The position numbers and the translations under genes are program-made. A stretch of DNA of 64,000 bases from Crotophaga sulcirostris (lineage: Eukaryota > Chordata > Aves > Cuculiformes > Crotophagidae), in the NCBI GenBank assembly GCA_013397455.1, contig VYZB01000036.1:2843690-2907689 (forward strand), read 5' to 3'. Below the pieces are notes generated by a model. That model did not search any database, had not been told where the DNA came from, and saw nothing but the letters and a program-made list of their open reading frames with translations. Of this stretch, positions 62,314-64,000 are shown piece after piece (position 1 is the stretch's first letter; each line of letters opens with the position of its first letter).

Positions 62314-64000
62314 ATTGAAGCTTTGCAGTTTTCGTATTGCAATGACTTGATGGCTGGAGATAGATGTTCGAGTTAAGGTAGCATGGATGTCTTTCTCTGC
62401 TTTTTTTTTGAGCTGCAGAAAGAAGAAATAACAGATAGTCAAGTTCAAATAATTAGAGACAAGCAAGAGTAGTGCAAATGTAGTCCAAAAATTTCTATTA
62501 GAAACTAGATTAGAAACTTCTTGTTGAAACCACGATCTCTGCTCATCTACTCCAGATCCTGGGGATGCATTCACTTTCTTCACCTCTCTGATAGTGTCTG
62601 GCTGTCTTTATAGGTAAGATTTTCAAAGCTGAATTTACCCAGCTTTGTCTTTCTTCCTTTCATTTTATCCTGCCTGCCTTTGTCAGCAAGGCTGAGGAGT
62701 TCCTCCTTTTGTCACAGGTTTGTTTTTTTCTTCAAATGTAAAATATATCTACAGAGAGTAATAGTCGCTTTCAACCTTTTATTTTCACAAGCTCATAACT
62801 CCTGAAATACTTCCTCAGAGATCTTCCTTCTCAGTGGTTGGCTCTTTGTGCATGCGAATCATCTCTGAACTCTCTCCAGCTGATTATACAGGTGTTCGGA
62901 TTTGAGCTAAAGTAGAGTCAGTTTTCTTGAACAGGTTTCTTGAACTGAGGATTCAAGGCTAAGAATGAGAAATTTCTTTTGCTTCCTAATTTCACTTGCC
63001 ATTCCTTTTAAGAGTGTCAGTTGTTATTTGGCTGATTTTCTTCCTTCTTATCAGAACAGTCCTGTTTACTTTTTCAAGACCATTGTTCTGTTAGATGGGT
63101 AGCAGTATCTCTCTCTATACAAATGAAATATCTTCTTTGCTTTGTAAAGAGGAAATGGGGAAATACCATTTCATCTTTGCTAATACAAACACAGAAAAAA
63201 AATGACTTTAATGAAAAAAATATTCACTAAGCTGAAGAAAAAGAGGAGGACAGGCATTGTGACAGATGGGAAAAGAAAGAAGCAACCTATTTGTGCTTTT
63301 ATTAGGGAAATGTGGATTTTCTATCAAAAAGTGACCAGACTATGGTCTGCACCACACCGTTTATCAGAGGGCAAGGTAAATTGCTGGCCTTGCTGCCAGC
63401 AGCACACATCTTTAATAACAGAGAGCAAAGGGGAGCAGTGAGTGTTTCCTCAGAGTAGGACACGTACTAAGAATTAAGGAGATGATGAGAGATGGTGCTC
63501 TGTACAGATATTTGCTAGAATAAATTTTACCTCACTAAATATTGTGCTCTTACTGAATATTTGACATGTGATGCTCCTTTGATCTTGACCACTCCTGACA
63601 GCAGAGCAGAGAGCTGAATGCATCATGCAGTACAGTCTGCATGCAAAGAAATGAGTGAGATGGCGAGAAATGCTGTGGTTTTGATGCATCTCCATCTCTT
63701 TGAAGGGCTCGCAGAGGGCCCTGGCATTGCTGAGCACAAGTGTGTGCTGGCTGGAAGCACCTCCTGGATCCTTTCTTGTTTAAGCACCAAGACAAATGTC
63801 AGAAACAAATCAGCCCTAAAGGAGCAATTTATTAGCACAAGCAAATTATAATAAAGCAGGAAATGTGTCATGCTCCAGCAACTCAAGCAGGAGCTGGCAG
63901 TGGAGCTTCTTGAGCTCTATTTTTGACCTAGCTATCTAACTTTACGACATTGTGTGTCTCATAACCTTGTTGTGTTTGTATTATGTACTATATAGTCACA
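62314..64000. other. No gene seen
   Basis: AT-rich unique DNA to the window end. A minus-strand frame (62227-62583, 118 codons) has one hydrophobic stretch but runs into the CR1 tail. A cluster of overlapping frames at 63474-63886 reflects a locally stop-poor sequence. None is recognisable. Confidence 0.45.

Noticed and set aside
62227..62583. 118-codon minus-strand frame with a hydrophobic stretch as a membrane protein
   Set aside because: Its last part is antisense CR1 3' UTR, so it cannot be an ancient host gene as drawn. The hydrophobic segment follows from T-rich DNA.
1..64000. CRISPR array, operon or phage-like system
   Set aside because: No regularly spaced repeats, no long adjacent frames, and the repeat content is clearly vertebrate.

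Overview
This window looks like vertebrate nuclear DNA, most probably from a bird. The best evidence is a set of about thirteen CR1-type LINE copies. Most are heavily 5'-truncated, and several end in the tail of short ATTCTATG/ATTCTGTG-like units typical of avian CR1. A retroviral LTR edge and a second LTR-like 3' end of a kind common in birds agree with this. The DNA is AT-rich, with long homopolymer and AT runs. The longest readable frame (181 codons) is itself a CR1 ORF2 remnant. I found no host protein-coding gene, convincing exon, tRNA, rRNA, snRNA or CRISPR array. The window is best read as intergenic or deep intronic DNA.

Layout. Positions 1 to about 612 hold the 3' part of a retroviral LTR with a TATA box and an AATAAA signal. 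A leucine-tRNA-like primer binding site follows at 625, then a short unexplained open frame, which suggests a degraded ERVL-like provirus running into the window. From 1.1 to 18.9 kb the DNA is mostly unique. It contains a CR1 tail with a second 40-base CR1 tail attached (2.9-3.2 kb), an older CR1-like LINE (7.6-8.0 kb), a probable MIR-type SINE (9.3 kb), an LTR 3' end with an ATTAAA signal (11.4-11.6 kb) and a minus-strand CR1 (14.1-14.4 kb).

From 18.9 to 35.8 kb CR1 density is highest. Minus-strand copies lie at 18.9, 21.4 and 24.5 kb, and plus-strand copies at 24.2, 32.8, 34.95 and 35.4 kb. The 24.5-25.8 kb copy keeps part of the reverse transcriptase reading frame, but its catalytic aspartates are replaced and it carries two in-frame stops.

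From 35.8 to 58.3 kb I see no CR1 at all. This 22.5-kb stretch contains short AT-rich blocks with homeodomain-, TCF/LEF- and MEIS-like words that could be conserved regulatory DNA, plus a small GC-rich patch near 52.2 kb. From 58.3 to 62.3 kb three more plus-strand CR1 copies appear, and the last 1.7 kb is featureless.

The window shows no operon or gene system, and the repeats do not work together. They are independent fossil insertions of different subfamilies and ages. I did not find a new biological system. Repeat identities rest on remembered family consensus patterns, not on a search.
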